64,000 nt of DNA from Candidatus Thalassolituus haligoni (GTDB taxonomy: Bacteria > Pseudomonadota > Gammaproteobacteria > Pseudomonadales > Oceanobacteraceae). Of this stretch, positions 11,044 through 20,176 are shown piece after piece (positions within the stretch are counted from its first letter, which is position 1; the number at the start of each line of letters is the position of its first letter). Made by a program: the position numbers and the translations under genes. The stretch is from the NCBI RefSeq assembly GCF_041222825.1, contig NZ_CP139482.1:3014001-3078000 (forward strand), read 5' to 3'. Under the pieces are notes generated by a model that was given only the letters and a program-made list of their open reading frames with translations, was not told the DNA's origin and searched no databases.

Positions 11044-11975
11044 GGCAAGCGCTCGGCGATACGCAACACCGCGCTGCGAGCGCGGGCATTACTGCGAACT
11101 TCATCATCGTCCGGCATGATGGCCTTGCCGATACGTTTCATGGTTTTGCCTAAATCCGCTTCCAGCACAGGGAGACCGGGAGGCAAATCGCGCCCCTTCT
11201 CCTGAGCTCGAATAAACCGCTTTACCATACGATCTTCCAGCGAGTGAAAGCTGATCACCGCCAGCCGCCCCCCCGGCACCAGAAAATCCACACTCTCATT
11301 CAGCACCCGTTCCAGATCACCCAGCTCATTATTCACCGCAATCCGGATCGCCTGGAAAGCACGGGTCGCCGGATGCTTGTGGCGCTCCCAAGCTGGATTG
11401 GCTTCCTTGATCAGCTCCGCCAGCTGCAAGGTACGGGTGATCGGAGTGGTGGCACGGGTGGTCACGATGGCGCGAGCCATACGTTTGGCAAAACGCTCTT
11501 CACCGTATTCTTTCAGCACCCGGACAATGTCATTTTCATCGGTGGTTGCCACCCACTCAGCGGCCGACAAGCCCGCATCCGGGTTCATACGCATATCCAG
11601 CGGGCCATCACGCATAAAGCTGAAACCGCGCTCTGGATCATCCAGCTGTGGCGACGACACCCCCAGATCCAGCAAAATACCGTTGATACGTGCAATGCCA
11701 CGGGCGGCCATTTCCTGCTTCATATCAGCAAAAGACGCTTGAACCACTTCGAAGCGCGCGTCTTCCTGATGCAGCTGCTCGCCGGTTTCAATGGCGCGCG
11801 GATCCTTGTCGAAACCATACAAACGACCATCAGCAGCCAGCTGTGACAACAACAAACGACTGTGTCCGCCACGACCAAACGTGCCATCGATGTAGACCCC
11901 GGACGGATCATTCAGGCAACCGGTAACGGTCGGTTCCAGCAACACGGTTGCGTGGGCCAGCTCTTGCAGATTCAT
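11040..11975 (-). CDS. rsmH: RsmH (MraW), 16S rRNA m4C1402 methyltransferase
   Basis: SAM-dependent methyltransferase that N4-methylates C1402 of 16S rRNA. It has 311 residues, the standard length. Typical segments are [16 protein letters not shown] near residue 29 (SAM motif I), [21 protein letters not shown] near residue 99, and [15 protein letters not shown] near residue 240. It overlaps both mraZ and ftsL by 4 bp. Confidence 0.97.
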   Translation of the reverse strand: MNLQELAHATVLLEPTVTGCLNDPSGVYIDGTFGRGGHSRLLLSQLAADGRLYGFDKDPRAIETGEQLHQEDARFEVVQASFADMKQEMAARGIARINGILLDLGVSSPQLDDPERGFSFMRDGPLDMRMNPDAGLSAAEWVATTDENDIVRVLKEYGEERFAKRMARAIVTTRATTPITRTLQLAELIKEANPAWERHKHPATRAFQAIRIAVNNELGDLERVLNESVDFLVPGGRLAVISFHSLEDRMVKRFIRAQEKGRDLPPGLPVLEADLGKTMKRIGKAIMPDDDEVRSNARARSAVLRIAERLP

Positions 11976-12427
11976 ATAGACAGACTCTTGAGTTCGTCGG
12001 GAAGATTTTCCAGCGACATGGGTTGTTCCAGGTAGTCATCCAGCTGACCATCCCAACGAGCCTTGTCCCAGAGCTCCAGCTTGTTGCCCTGACCCATCAA
12101 CACACATTCTTTAACCAGCCCGGCGTACTCGCGGCAGGCAGGACTGATCAATACCCGGCCACTGCCATCGGTTTCACACTCGGTGGCATAGCCTTGCAGC
12201 AGGCGCTTCAGTTGTTTGCTGGCAGGATTCAGTGTGGGCAGCTGATTCAGCTTGGCTTCAATCTTGATCCACTCTTCGAGCGGGTAAACCATCAGGCAAC
12301 GATCCTGGCTATCCACAGTCACCACCAACGCAGACACACTCGCACCCTCCAGCGTTTCCCGCACTTTTGCAGGTATCGCCAGACGACCTTTGGCATCCAG
12401 ATTGATGTGGTGCATTCCGCGAAACAT
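11972..12427 (-). CDS. mraZ: MraZ, dcw operon transcriptional regulator
   Basis: Small AbrB-like DNA-binding protein, first gene of the dcw operon and in E. coli a repressor of its own promoter. It has 151 residues with the tandem SpoVT/AbrB-like halves; the first starts [19 protein letters not shown] and the second contains [18 protein letters not shown]. Candidate MraZ-type boxes lie about 130 bp upstream. It overlaps rsmH by 4 bp. Confidence 0.96.
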   Translation of the reverse strand: MFRGMHHINLDAKGRLAIPAKVRETLEGASVSALVVTVDSQDRCLMVYPLEEWIKIEAKLNQLPTLNPASKQLKRLLQGYATECETDGSGRVLISPACREYAGLVKECVLMGQGNKLELWDKARWDGQLDDYLEQPMSLENLPDELKSLSI

Positions 12428-12527
12428 GACAGGTCAATCCATCACGGTTGGCAGATTTCAGTGGTGTTGATCAGCACAGGGGCCTCGGTGTATTTCGTGA
12501 TCATGAATGTCAACTCAGGGCAATCAG

Positions 12528-12568
12528 ACTATAGCCTTCCAGAATAAATTATTTCCTACTATTTCCCA
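12528..12568 (-). promoter_or_regulatory. Candidate mraZ promoter with MraZ-box-like repeats
   Basis: Read on the minus strand, TGGGA (12564-12568) and TAGGA (12554-12558) are spaced exactly 10 bp apart, like the TGGGN-N5 direct repeats bound by E. coli MraZ, although the second box has one deviation and no third box is in phase. A TATAGT hexamer at 12528-12533 could be the -10; no convincing -35 is seen. Regulation by MraZ is inferred. Confidence 0.45.
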
Positions 12569-12846
12569 CTTTTGCGACCCGATTCGCCACAATTCGACAC
12601 TTTGAGACACTATAAAAACAGGCCGGTGTCATTGCAAGCTGACAGATCACGTGGAAAGATGAAATTTGCTTTAAATCACAAGCACTTAGGGGCTTTTATG
12701 GCAGGACGAGAAAAAGTCATAATCAAAATATTTCAAAGGAACCGAGCGGTGGAAGCATTACTTAAAGTAACTTCTAAGGTTCTGTAACATATTGACACAA
12801 CCTAGATTGTTTTCGCATGAGAAGTGACCACTAACTAACCAATAGT
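12569..12846. other. Intergenic region, no supported gene
   Basis: About 280 bp, relatively AT-rich, between the divergent mraZ promoter and the following plus-strand genes. A TTG-initiated frame crosses it, but no ribosome site or family resemblance supports it. No tRNA or clear hairpin terminator was seen. Confidence 0.5.
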
Positions 12847-12855
12847 TTGATCAAC

Positions 12856-13119
12856 ATGAATTTATCCACACAGTCCATCCGTTATGCGCCCAACAAGCCC
12901 ACTCAGGATAAAAAAGTCGATAGGGAGATGGCTGAAAAAACGCTACTATCCAGCTTACCCAGCCGACTTGACCGTTTGTCGGAATGCGCCTCCAGAGCCC
13001 GGTCGCGAACAGATAACCGCGCAGCAGAGCTGATCACCGACACGTCTGCGTACCAAACGGTTAATCGATACAACAAACCCATTCCTACGCCCACATTGGC
13101 TGATTACCCATCGTCATGA
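12856..13119 (+). CDS. Hypothetical small protein upstream of the ion channel (doubtful)
   Basis: An 87-codon frame from ATG 12856 (an in-frame TTG lies 9 bp earlier). Its TGA overlaps the ATG of the ion-channel gene as ATGA, an arrangement common for translationally coupled genes. The product is polar and basic, rich in Ser, Arg and Thr, with no membrane segment, signal peptide or recognised motif. No good Shine-Dalgarno sequence precedes either start. It could be a coupling leader or a chance frame. Confidence 0.3.
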   Translation: MNLSTQSIRYAPNKPTQDKKVDREMAEKTLLSSLPSRLDRLSECASRARSRTDNRAAELITDTSAYQTVNRYNKPIPTPTLADYPSS

Positions 13120-13925
13120 ATATTCAGAAACTTCAACTGGCTTCCCAACAACTGCGTGACAACAAGACCTTTGAATGGCTGGTTGTCTCCGTCATCATCA
13201 TCTCAGCCCTGCTGATTGGTGCCCGCACCTATCCAATCCCCGATACGCTGATTTTGCTCATTCAGTGGCTCGACATCGGCATCACCCTGCTTTTCCTGTT
13301 TGAGATCACCGTTCGCTTTTTTGCCGCCCCGGACAAACGACGTTTTTTCTATAGCGGCTGGAATATATTCGACACCCTGGTGGTCGTGGTCAGCCTGATT
13401 CCAATCGAAAACAGTGAGTTGGCTCTGGTCGGACGACTGGTAAGAATATTCCGGGTACTGCGGATGGTATCGATCATTCCGGAACTGCGCATGCTGCTGA
13501 ATTCCCTGCTACGGGCCATGCCGCAATTGGGCTACGTGGTATTGCTGATGTTTATTATTTTCTACATCTACGCAGCAGTGGGAGCTACCTTTTTTGCCCA
13601 TATTAACCCGGATCTGTGGGGTGATATTTCGATTGGTATGCTGACCTTGTTCCGCGTCATGACCTTCGAAGACTGGACCGACGTTATGTACGAAACCATG
13701 GCGGTTTACCCACTGTCCTGGATCTACTACCTCAGCTTTATCTTTCTGACCACCTTCGCCTTTTTGAACATGGTCATTGGTATCGTGGTCAATGTGCTGG
13801 AGGATGAGCATGCACGCGAACGCGAAGCACAGGATCAAGCAGAGGGCAAGGCCACACTGGATGACCTGATGCTGGAAATCCGATCACTGCGAAAAGAGCT
13901 TAACAACCTGAAACCGGACAACTGA
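13116..13925 (+). CDS. Voltage-gated cation channel of the bacterial NaChBac-like type
   Basis: Single-domain six-helix channel that should assemble as a homotetramer in the inner membrane. Residues about 20-37 form S1, 50-69 S2 and 82-95 S3. The S4 sensor is RLVRIFRVLR, with arginines at 107, 110, 113 and 116. The S5 helix is around 137-160 and S6 around 200-228. The pore loop reads TFEDWTD (183-189), where sodium channels of the family have TLESWxx. The three acidic residues (185, 186, 189) recall calcium-selective filters such as the engineered CavAb. A charged C-terminal stretch (about 230-269) with heptad character matches the tetramerising coiled coil of the family. A DUF502 membrane gene follows 26 bp downstream. 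Ion selectivity is inferred. Confidence 0.88.
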   Translation: MNIQKLQLASQQLRDNKTFEWLVVSVIIISALLIGARTYPIPDTLILLIQWLDIGITLLFLFEITVRFFAAPDKRRFFYSGWNIFDTLVVVVSLIPIENSELALVGRLVRIFRVLRMVSIIPELRMLLNSLLRAMPQLGYVVLLMFIIFYIYAAVGATFFAHINPDLWGDISIGMLTLFRVMTFEDWTDVMYETMAVYPLSWIYYLSFIFLTTFAFLNMVIGIVVNVLEDEHAREREAQDQAEGKATLDDLMLEIRSLRKELNNLKPDN

Positions 13926-13951
13926 TCCGGCTCCGCTACCAAGGAAACCCC

Positions 13952-14605
13952 ATGCCGTATCTGGCCCGAGTACTGTTAAAAGGATCTGTCGTCGTCCTGC
14001 CGCTGGTGATCACTGCCTGGCTGTTGTGGTCGACACTGCTATGGCTCGACAATATCGGTCTCGAACTACTGTCCTGGACCGGTCTGGAGATCGACAGTGC
14101 CAGTTCCGGCATCCCCGGTTTCGGTCTGATCGTCATGCTGGTCAGTCTGTTTGTGGTCGGATTGCTGATCCAGTTCAACCCTATCAACTGGTTACACACC
14201 TACCTCGAAGACACCCTGCTACGCTTCCCTGTCGTCAAAACCCTGTACGGTGCAGTGAAGGATTTTACCGTGATGTTTGATGGCCAGAAAAAACAACCCC
14301 AACCGGTGGTATTGGTTGATATGCCCGGACAAGGGACATTGGTCGGCTTTATCACCAATCAGAACGTCCCCGCCGTAGTACAACAAACCCGCCCTGAACA
14401 GCCTCTCGTGGCTGTTTATCTGCCCATGAGCTACATGGTGGGTGGTTATACCCTGTTCCTGCCCAAAGCACAGCTGACCCAAGTCGACTGGTCTTTTGAG
14501 GAAGCCATGCGTTTTGCCATTACTGCCGGTGTATCCCAAAGCCAATCGCTGAACCAGGCAAAGTCGCGACCGCCCACAAACGACAGCGCAGCCACAGAGA
14601 TGTGA
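13952..14605 (+). CDS. DUF502 family membrane protein
   Basis: 217 residues matching the DUF502 pattern. There are two N-terminal membrane helices (about 8-30 and 50-73), then NPINWLHTYLEDTLLRFPVVKTLYGAVKDF, which resembles the family's conserved 'P-x-x-x-x-x-Y' linker, and a soluble beta-rich domain containing GFITNQ and VYLPMSYMVGGYTLFLP. The C-terminal about 25 residues are polar and probably disordered. The function of the family is not established. It is 26 bp downstream of the ion channel and probably cotranscribed, so a membrane-associated role near that channel is possible but unproven. Confidence 0.85.
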   Translation: MPYLARVLLKGSVVVLPLVITAWLLWSTLLWLDNIGLELLSWTGLEIDSASSGIPGFGLIVMLVSLFVVGLLIQFNPINWLHTYLEDTLLRFPVVKTLYGAVKDFTVMFDGQKKQPQPVVLVDMPGQGTLVGFITNQNVPAVVQQTRPEQPLVAVYLPMSYMVGGYTLFLPKAQLTQVDWSFEEAMRFAITAGVSQSQSLNQAKSRPPTNDSAATEM

Positions 14606-14738
14606 TACATCTCAAGCAACATGGCAGGCCCTTTGCTATAGTCTTTTACATGCACGTTAATTGTCGCAGCAACACTGAAAGTACTGAAACGATAATGGCA
14701 ACACTCATCCAGTCTATTCACAACCCGGTCAGAACGGC

Positions 14739-15731
14739 ATGATCAACGCAGCACGACTCCAGCAATTTATTCCCTTTGAAGATCTGTCTGAAAATGCCCT
14801 CCAGGAATTGCTGCCGCACTTTGCACCGGTTCGTCTGGCTCAACGTGGCGTGCTGTTCAAACGGGGGCAGCAAGATGACCGCTGCCATTATTTGCTGGAG
14901 GGTGCCATCGACCTGGTCAACGATCACTTTGAAGTGACTCAGCTTAATGGTGAGGACGAAGGCAACTTTCTCGCCCTGGATGCCACCCATCCCATTCACA
15001 AATATTCTGCTGTTGCAGTCAGTGACTGTCTGATTGCCAGCCTGCCCAGACGCTACCTTGAACTGATCAGTACCTGGGTCGAAGTAGCCCGCTCGCTTGA
15101 GTCCGATGAAGAAACAGACTGGCTTGAAGCCCTGTTAACCTCAGAGCTGTTTAATCGCATTCCGCCAGGCAATATCCAGCAATTACTCTCCCGTTTTGAG
15201 GAGCGCGAAGTCACTCTGGGCGACGTGCTGATCCAGGAAGGCGATGAAGGCAACGAATGCTATGTCATCAAACAAGGGAAAGCCGTTGTCACACGGCGCA
15301 ACGGCAAGCAGGAAGAAACCCTGGCAGCACTGAGTAATGGTGCGCTCTTCGGCGAAGACTCCCTGATCAGCAGCCTGCCTCGCAGTGCCACGATTACCAT
15401 GAGCAGTAACGGCATCGTCATGGTACTCAGCAAAAACGATTTTGATACCCTGTTAAAAACACCGGTACTGGAATACGTCGACCCCCAACAGCTCGACGAG
15501 CTGATCGAAAACAGCGATACCGGCGTCATCCAGCTCGATGTCCGTACCCAACAGGAAGCCGCCATGGCACCGGTTGCACGCGCACGCAATGTGCCTCTGG
15601 CGCAACTGCGTAGCCAGATGGATAACTTCAACCGTGATTTTATTTACGTTGTACTGGGAGAAGGTCGCGCAGAAGCAGCGGCCTATATCCTCAGTGAAGC
15701 CGGATTCGAGGTCAAGATACTCAGGCACTGA
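14739..15731 (+). CDS. Double cyclic-nucleotide-binding protein with degenerate rhodanese domain
   Basis: 330 residues, no signal peptide, so cytoplasmic. Domain 1 (about 5-115) is a CNBD fold without a clear phosphate-binding cassette. Domain 2 (about 130-240) carries FGEDSL at 204-209 and PRSAT at 214-218, which include the Glu and Arg that contact the cyclic phosphate and ribose. Domain 3 (about 250-330) is rhodanese-like: it keeps the LDVRTQQE opening, but the active loop reads VVLGEGR near 304-310, with no catalytic Cys. The second CNBD should bind cAMP or cGMP, while the rhodanese part looks non-catalytic. No DNA-binding domain is visible, so this is not a CRP-type regulator. The partner process is unknown. 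Confidence 0.8.
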   Translation: MINAARLQQFIPFEDLSENALQELLPHFAPVRLAQRGVLFKRGQQDDRCHYLLEGAIDLVNDHFEVTQLNGEDEGNFLALDATHPIHKYSAVAVSDCLIASLPRRYLELISTWVEVARSLESDEETDWLEALLTSELFNRIPPGNIQQLLSRFEEREVTLGDVLIQEGDEGNECYVIKQGKAVVTRRNGKQEETLAALSNGALFGEDSLISSLPRSATITMSSNGIVMVLSKNDFDTLLKTPVLEYVDPQQLDELIENSDTGVIQLDVRTQQEAAMAPVARARNVPLAQLRSQMDNFNRDFIYVVLGEGRAEAAAYILSEAGFEVKILRH

Positions 15732-15838
15732 AGCCCTACAATTACCCACTCCGTCCAGAAAATCAGCTGATAGAGCTAGGCGTATCCGGCTTCTGGTCCT
15801 ATAGTTGCGCCTTCGATCATCGGCCAGGAAAAGCGCGA

Positions 15839-16627
15839 ATGTGGATCAGCACCAGTTGTGAATTTTCGTTTGAAATTTCTGTGCCCACACCTTTTATTCT
15901 TATGTTGCGCGCCCGCCGAGGCTCCCAACAATGGGTTGCACGGGAAGAATATGAAGTGCTCCCCAGTGTGCCAGTCATAGAGTTCAAGGACTTCTATGGC
16001 AACGACTGCCAACGCCTGATCGCGCCCCCTGGCCCCTTCGCGCTGTATTGTTCAGCCGACGTGATGACGCTCGAACATGTCGAAGAAGCCCCAGGGACTC
16101 CTTTCGTCGAAATCCAGAACCTGCCATCGGATGTCCTCACCTACCTGCTGCCCAGCCGCTATTGTGAATCCGACCGCTTTTACCTGCTTGCCAGTGAAAT
16201 CACCCAAGGCTATTTGCCCGGTTACGATCAGGTGGCAGCCATCGAAGACTGGGTGCGCCGCAATATTCGTTACGAACCCGGCACCAGTCCTTCGCCAGTC
16301 TCAGCGATTGAAATCAACCTGCGTCAATCCGGTGTCTGCCGTGATCTGTCTCACCTCTGTATTGCCCTATGCCGGGCACTGAGTATTCCTGCCCGTCAGG
16401 TAGTGGGTTATCTGTACGACCTGCAACCGATGGATTTACACGCCTGGTTCGAAGCCTATGTCGGTGACCGCTGGTACATCTTTGATGCCACCCAATACGG
16501 CCGCAAGGGCGCTTACGTTGCCACCGGCTATGGCCGCGACGCAACCGACGTTGCCATCTACAACCAGTACGGCCCACCGGTATTTCCCATTGAACAGATT
16601 ATCTCGGTAGAGATGGTCAATCGTTAA
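15839..16627 (+). CDS. Transglutaminase-like cysteine protease-fold protein
   Basis: 262 residues. The N-terminal beta domain (about 1-110) contains CQRLIAPPGPF; the C-terminal transglutaminase-like core follows. A complete catalytic triad can be seen: Cys167 in SGVCRDLSHL, His201 in LHAWFEAY and Asp216 in WYIFDATQY. Proteins of this kind usually cleave peptides or isopeptides rather than crosslink. No signal peptide is evident, so a cytoplasmic site is likely. The stop lies inside the 3' end of flhB on the other strand: the convergent coding regions overlap by 11 bp. Confidence 0.85.
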   Translation: MWISTSCEFSFEISVPTPFILMLRARRGSQQWVAREEYEVLPSVPVIEFKDFYGNDCQRLIAPPGPFALYCSADVMTLEHVEEAPGTPFVEIQNLPSDVLTYLLPSRYCESDRFYLLASEITQGYLPGYDQVAAIEDWVRRNIRYEPGTSPSPVSAIEINLRQSGVCRDLSHLCIALCRALSIPARQVVGYLYDLQPMDLHAWFEAYVGDRWYIFDATQYGRKGAYVATGYGRDATDVAIYNQYGPPVFPIEQIISVEMVNR

Positions 16628-17768
16628 GCGGACGCTCCGGGTCAACCCGCAAGTCCCGAGGAATCGGCATGTCTGGATGACGGTCCGGCTTCGGCCCCCG
16701 ACCCTTGACATACATATCCATCTGATAAATATACGCCAGCACCTGTGCCACCGCGACGTACAGGCCTTCCGGGATTTCATCACCGATGCGCGTATGGGTA
16801 TACAACGCACGAGCCAGCGGTGGTGCCTGCATCCGGGGCACATTATGCTCCTTCGCAATCTCCCGAATTTTTAGCGCCGCCTGGTCTGCACCCTTGGCCA
16901 CCACAACCGGCGCCGTCATCGAATCCGACTGGTATTTTAACGCCACAGAAAAGTGAGTCGGGTTAGTAATCACCACATCTGCACTTGGCACATCCGCCAA
17001 CATCCGTCGTTGTGCCGCCTCACGCTGCAGCTGTCGAATCCGGCCTTTGACTTCCGGTTTACCCTCGGTGTCCTTGTATTCGTCCTTGATTTCCTGAAGG
17101 CTCATCTTCAGCTTTTTGATATGGCTATGGATCTGCCAGGGTACATCGACCAGCGCAATCAGTGCCGTGGACATACACATCAGAATAAACGACCAAAGCA
17201 CAATATGAACGGCACCAGGAATCGCTCCTTCAACCGGCATCGACAACAGGCTCAGGGCATCGTCAAAGAAGTACCCCAGTACCATCCAGGCACAAAAACC
17301 GACCACCAACACCTTGGCCCAGGCCTTGAATAACTCCACCAGCGAATTGGCAGAAAACATACGTTTCAATCCGGCCAGCGGACTCATACGACTCAACTTC
17401 GGGGCCAGTGACTTGCTCGAAAACAGCCAACCGCCAACCCCCAAAGGGCCAGCAATGGCGGCCACCAGCATCAGTGCCAACCAGGGAGCTAACGCCAGTG
17501 CGGCACTGTCCAGCGATGCCATCAAATGATGCGCCATACGGCTGCTGTCAAACACATCCGCTCGCCCGACTTCAAAGCTGTAACGGGCCATAGCGGCCAC
17601 CTGACGGGTCATATACGGCCCCAACGCCAGCAATCCCAGCGCCCCGACCACCAATACCGCAGTGGTATTCAACTCTTTCGAGCGTGGCGCCTGGCCTTCC
17701 TCACGAGCTTTTTCGAGCTTTCGTGCCGTGGGTTCTTCGCTTTTCTCCTGACCAGTATCTTCAGCCAT
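16617..17768 (-). CDS. flhB: FlhB, flagellar type III export switch protein
   Basis: Inner-membrane component of the flagellar export gate that switches substrate specificity from rod/hook to filament. It has 383 residues. The charged N-terminus EKSEEPTARKLEKAREEGQ is typical, four membrane segments lie between about 35 and 210, and the autocleavage motif NPTH is at 269-272. The C-terminal domain ends in a dispensable charged tail. It follows fliR by 3 bp. Its 3' end overlaps the convergent transglutaminase gene by 11 bp. Confidence 0.96.
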   Translation of the reverse strand: MAEDTGQEKSEEPTARKLEKAREEGQAPRSKELNTTAVLVVGALGLLALGPYMTRQVAAMARYSFEVGRADVFDSSRMAHHLMASLDSAALALAPWLALMLVAAIAGPLGVGGWLFSSKSLAPKLSRMSPLAGLKRMFSANSLVELFKAWAKVLVVGFCAWMVLGYFFDDALSLLSMPVEGAIPGAVHIVLWSFILMCMSTALIALVDVPWQIHSHIKKLKMSLQEIKDEYKDTEGKPEVKGRIRQLQREAAQRRMLADVPSADVVITNPTHFSVALKYQSDSMTAPVVVAKGADQAALKIREIAKEHNVPRMQAPPLARALYTHTRIGDEIPEGLYVAVAQVLAYIYQMDMYVKGRGPKPDRHPDMPIPRDLRVDPERPLND

Positions 17769-17771
17769 ACC

Positions 17772-18548
17772 TCAGCCTCCCACCAATGTGCGCGCAAAAG
17801 CAAACAAGGCTTCCATATGGCGATGAAACGACAGTGCCATATCCGTCATCGTCAGCCACAAGATAAACAAACCAACCACCATGGTGACCGGAAAACCCAA
17901 GGCAAAAATATTCAACTGCGGGGCGGCACGGGTCATCACCCCGAAGGCCAGATTCACCACCAGTAACGCCGCCAGCGCTGGCAAGGCAATCACCAGTGCC
18001 GCAGCAAACATCCAGCCACTCCAGTGCACAATACGACCGAGATCAGCCGCCGACCAACTCGACATACCAACGGGGAGCGAGTAAAAACTTTGTACCAGCA
18101 CCTCGATCAGTACCAGATGGCCATTCAATGACAAAAACACCAGGCTGACCATAAACAGCAGCCACTGCGAAATCACCACCACCGACGCACCTTGTGACGG
18201 ATCGACCGTGGTCGCAATACCCAGACCGGTTTGCATGGCAATCAACTGACCCGCCAACACAAATACCTGCGTCAACATCTCGACGATAAAACCAAGCGCA
18301 ATACCGATCAGCAGCTGATGCAAAATAATCACAAACGCAGCAACCGACATCGCCTCCACCTTCGGCAAAGGTGGTAAGACCGGCACAATAACCAGCGTCG
18401 TCGCCACGGCTAACAGTAGCCGGATCTGGGTCGGCACCATACGAGTACCCAGCAGCGGCATCACCATAAACAGGCCACTGATGCGGGCAAACGGATAAAT
18501 GTAACGGCTAATCCAGTGACCAACTTCAAGATCGGTAAATTCCAGCAT
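17772..18548 (-). CDS. fliR: FliR, flagellar export gate membrane protein
   Basis: Integral membrane component of the FliPQR export gate. It has 258 residues with about six hydrophobic segments. Family features are RISGLFMVMPLLGTRMVP near residue 22, GFIVEMLTQVFVLAGQLIAMQTGLG in the middle and NIFALGFPVTMVVGL near residue 212. Normally fliP and fliQ lie directly upstream; here the upstream 300 bp contain neither, and the divergent gene is gcvT. A sigma-54-type promoter immediately upstream suggests that fliR-flhB is a self-standing operon. Confidence 0.95.
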   Translation of the reverse strand: MLEFTDLEVGHWISRYIYPFARISGLFMVMPLLGTRMVPTQIRLLLAVATTLVIVPVLPPLPKVEAMSVAAFVIILHQLLIGIALGFIVEMLTQVFVLAGQLIAMQTGLGIATTVDPSQGASVVVISQWLLFMVSLVFLSLNGHLVLIEVLVQSFYSLPVGMSSWSAADLGRIVHWSGWMFAAALVIALPALAALLVVNLAFGVMTRAAPQLNIFALGFPVTMVVGLFILWLTMTDMALSFHRHMEALFAFARTLVGG

Positions 18549-18580
18549 AATGACCGCTTATTGACGCAATATCTGGTTCA

Positions 18581-18596
18581 AGCAAGGGCTGTGCCG
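18581..18596 (-). promoter_or_regulatory. Sigma-54-type -24/-12 promoter for fliR-flhB
   Basis: The minus strand reads CGGCAC-N5-TTGCT, matching the consensus TGGCAC-N5-TTGCW with the invariant GG and GC at correct spacing. Transcription would start around 18570, about 20 bp before the fliR ATG. FleQ-type activation is known for flagellar genes in relatives, but no activator site was identified here. Confidence 0.65.
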
Positions 18597-18873
18597 AAGA
18601 AGTTTGGCAGACCCTCACGCTCATCGTAAAACCGACTCGCATACTCAGGGGCATTCTCATGATTGGAACGATTGGAGCGATCCTGCCGAATACCAGGTCA
18701 TCAGCGAATGAACCGACCAACCTCACCACCAGCACCACCAAACTGAATCCGTAACAAATCCCCTGCAGCAGATGCCCTGCTCACCACAAAGCTGTATACT
18801 TGCCGCCCTTTTTTTCACGCCCCCGGCAACTGCTGCCGAGTGCGTTTCAGGTAACCCAGACACAGGACGCTCC

Positions 18874-19971
18874 ATGGCCAAACGTACTGCTTTGTATGCC
18901 AAACACCTGGAAGCCAACGCCAAGATGGTGGACTTCGCCGGGTGGGAAATGCCGATTCACTATGGTTCCCAGATTGTTGAACACAAGGCGGTGCGCGAAC
19001 ACGCCGGGATGTTTGATGTATCACACATGACCATTGTTGATCTGGCTGGCTCCGATGCCACGGATTACCTGCAAAAACTGCTGGCCAACGATGTCGCCCG
19101 TTTGAAGGAAAAAGGCAAGGCGCTGTATAGCGGCATGCTGAACCAGGATGGCGGCGTGATTGACGACCTGATCGTCTACAAGGCCGACGGCGGTTACCGT
19201 TTGGTGGTGAACTCGGCGACGCGATCCAAAGACCTCGAATGGATGGAGAAAAACCTGCGCGGTTTTTCCAACCTCAGCCTCACCGAGCGTCCAGAGCTGG
19301 CCATGGTCGCAGTGCAAGGCCCGCACGCCATTGCCAAGGTAAAACTGGTCAAACCGGAAGCGGCCAGCGCCATTGACGGCCTGAAAGTCTTTCAGGGTCG
19401 GGGGCAGGCCGAATGGTTTTATGCCCGTACCGGTTACACCGGTGAAGACGGTCTGGAAATCATGGTGCCAGAAACAGAAATCGCTGCATTCTGGCAATCT
19501 TTGCTGGAAGCCGATGTACAACCCTGTGGTCTGGGCGCGCGCGATACCCTGCGACTGGAAGCCGGCATGAACCTCTACGGCAACGACATGAGCGAAACCG
19601 TCAGCCCCTTGCAAGCCAACATGGGCTGGACCATTGCCTGGGAACCGACCGACCGACCGTTTATTGGCCGCGACGCGCTAGAAGCCGAAAAAGCCACAGG
19701 CGTGCCCAACAAGCTGGTTGGCCTGATACTGGAAGGCCGTGGCATTATGCGTTCACACCAGAAGGTGATCGTTGATCTGGGTAACGGCGAGCAACAAACC
19801 GGCGAGATTACCTCTGGCACTTTCAGCCCAACGCTGGAATGCTCTATCGCCATGGCGCGCGTGCCGGTAGCCACTGGTGATCGCTGCTTGGTGGATATTC
19901 GTGGCAAACAGATAGCGGCCAAAGTCGTTAAGTTGCCCTTTGTGCGTAACGGTAAAAAGGTCTACGAGTAA
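18874..19971 (+). CDS. gcvT: GcvT, aminomethyltransferase (T-protein) of glycine cleavage
   Basis: T-protein of the glycine cleavage system. It takes the aminomethyl group from lipoylated GcvH, transfers the methylene to tetrahydrofolate and releases ammonia. From ATG 18874 it has 365 residues, the usual length; the frame is open upstream but [30 protein letters not shown] is the typical N-terminus. The folate-site features [28 protein letters not shown] and the C-terminal barrel are present. gcvH and gcvP follow on the same strand. A TATACT hexamer at 18795-18800 may be its -10. No glycine riboswitch was recognised upstream. Confidence 0.96.
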   Translation: MAKRTALYAKHLEANAKMVDFAGWEMPIHYGSQIVEHKAVREHAGMFDVSHMTIVDLAGSDATDYLQKLLANDVARLKEKGKALYSGMLNQDGGVIDDLIVYKADGGYRLVVNSATRSKDLEWMEKNLRGFSNLSLTERPELAMVAVQGPHAIAKVKLVKPEAASAIDGLKVFQGRGQAEWFYARTGYTGEDGLEIMVPETEIAAFWQSLLEADVQPCGLGARDTLRLEAGMNLYGNDMSETVSPLQANMGWTIAWEPTDRPFIGRDALEAEKATGVPNKLVGLILEGRGIMRSHQKVIVDLGNGEQQTGEITSGTFSPTLECSIAMARVPVATGDRCLVDIRGKQIAAKVVKLPFVRNGKKVYE

Positions 19972-20176
19972 ATAGTTCCAATTAAGTAGGTAGCGTTCGC
20001 GCAGGGGCATTTCAGCCAACTGCCGGACGCCGTAGAATGCAGCAACAACGATAACCCTGAATTAACATACTGCTGTTGCCGTGCCGACCAGCACACAGAT
20101 ACCCCGACATTACCCGGCCCTGTCTGCTGCTGGTCTCTCAAGCGCACCCGCAACATCAATAGCCTGGAGAAAGAAC

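Noticed and set aside
12572..12787. A 71-codon TTG-started frame in the mraZ upstream region.
   Set aside because: It begins inside the likely MraZ box region, lacks a ribosome site and resembles nothing.
18549..18873. Possible fliQ or a fliQ remnant upstream of fliR, and a glycine riboswitch upstream of gcvT.
   Set aside because: Translations of the stretch show no FliQ pattern in any frame, and the conserved glycine-aptamer core segments were not found.
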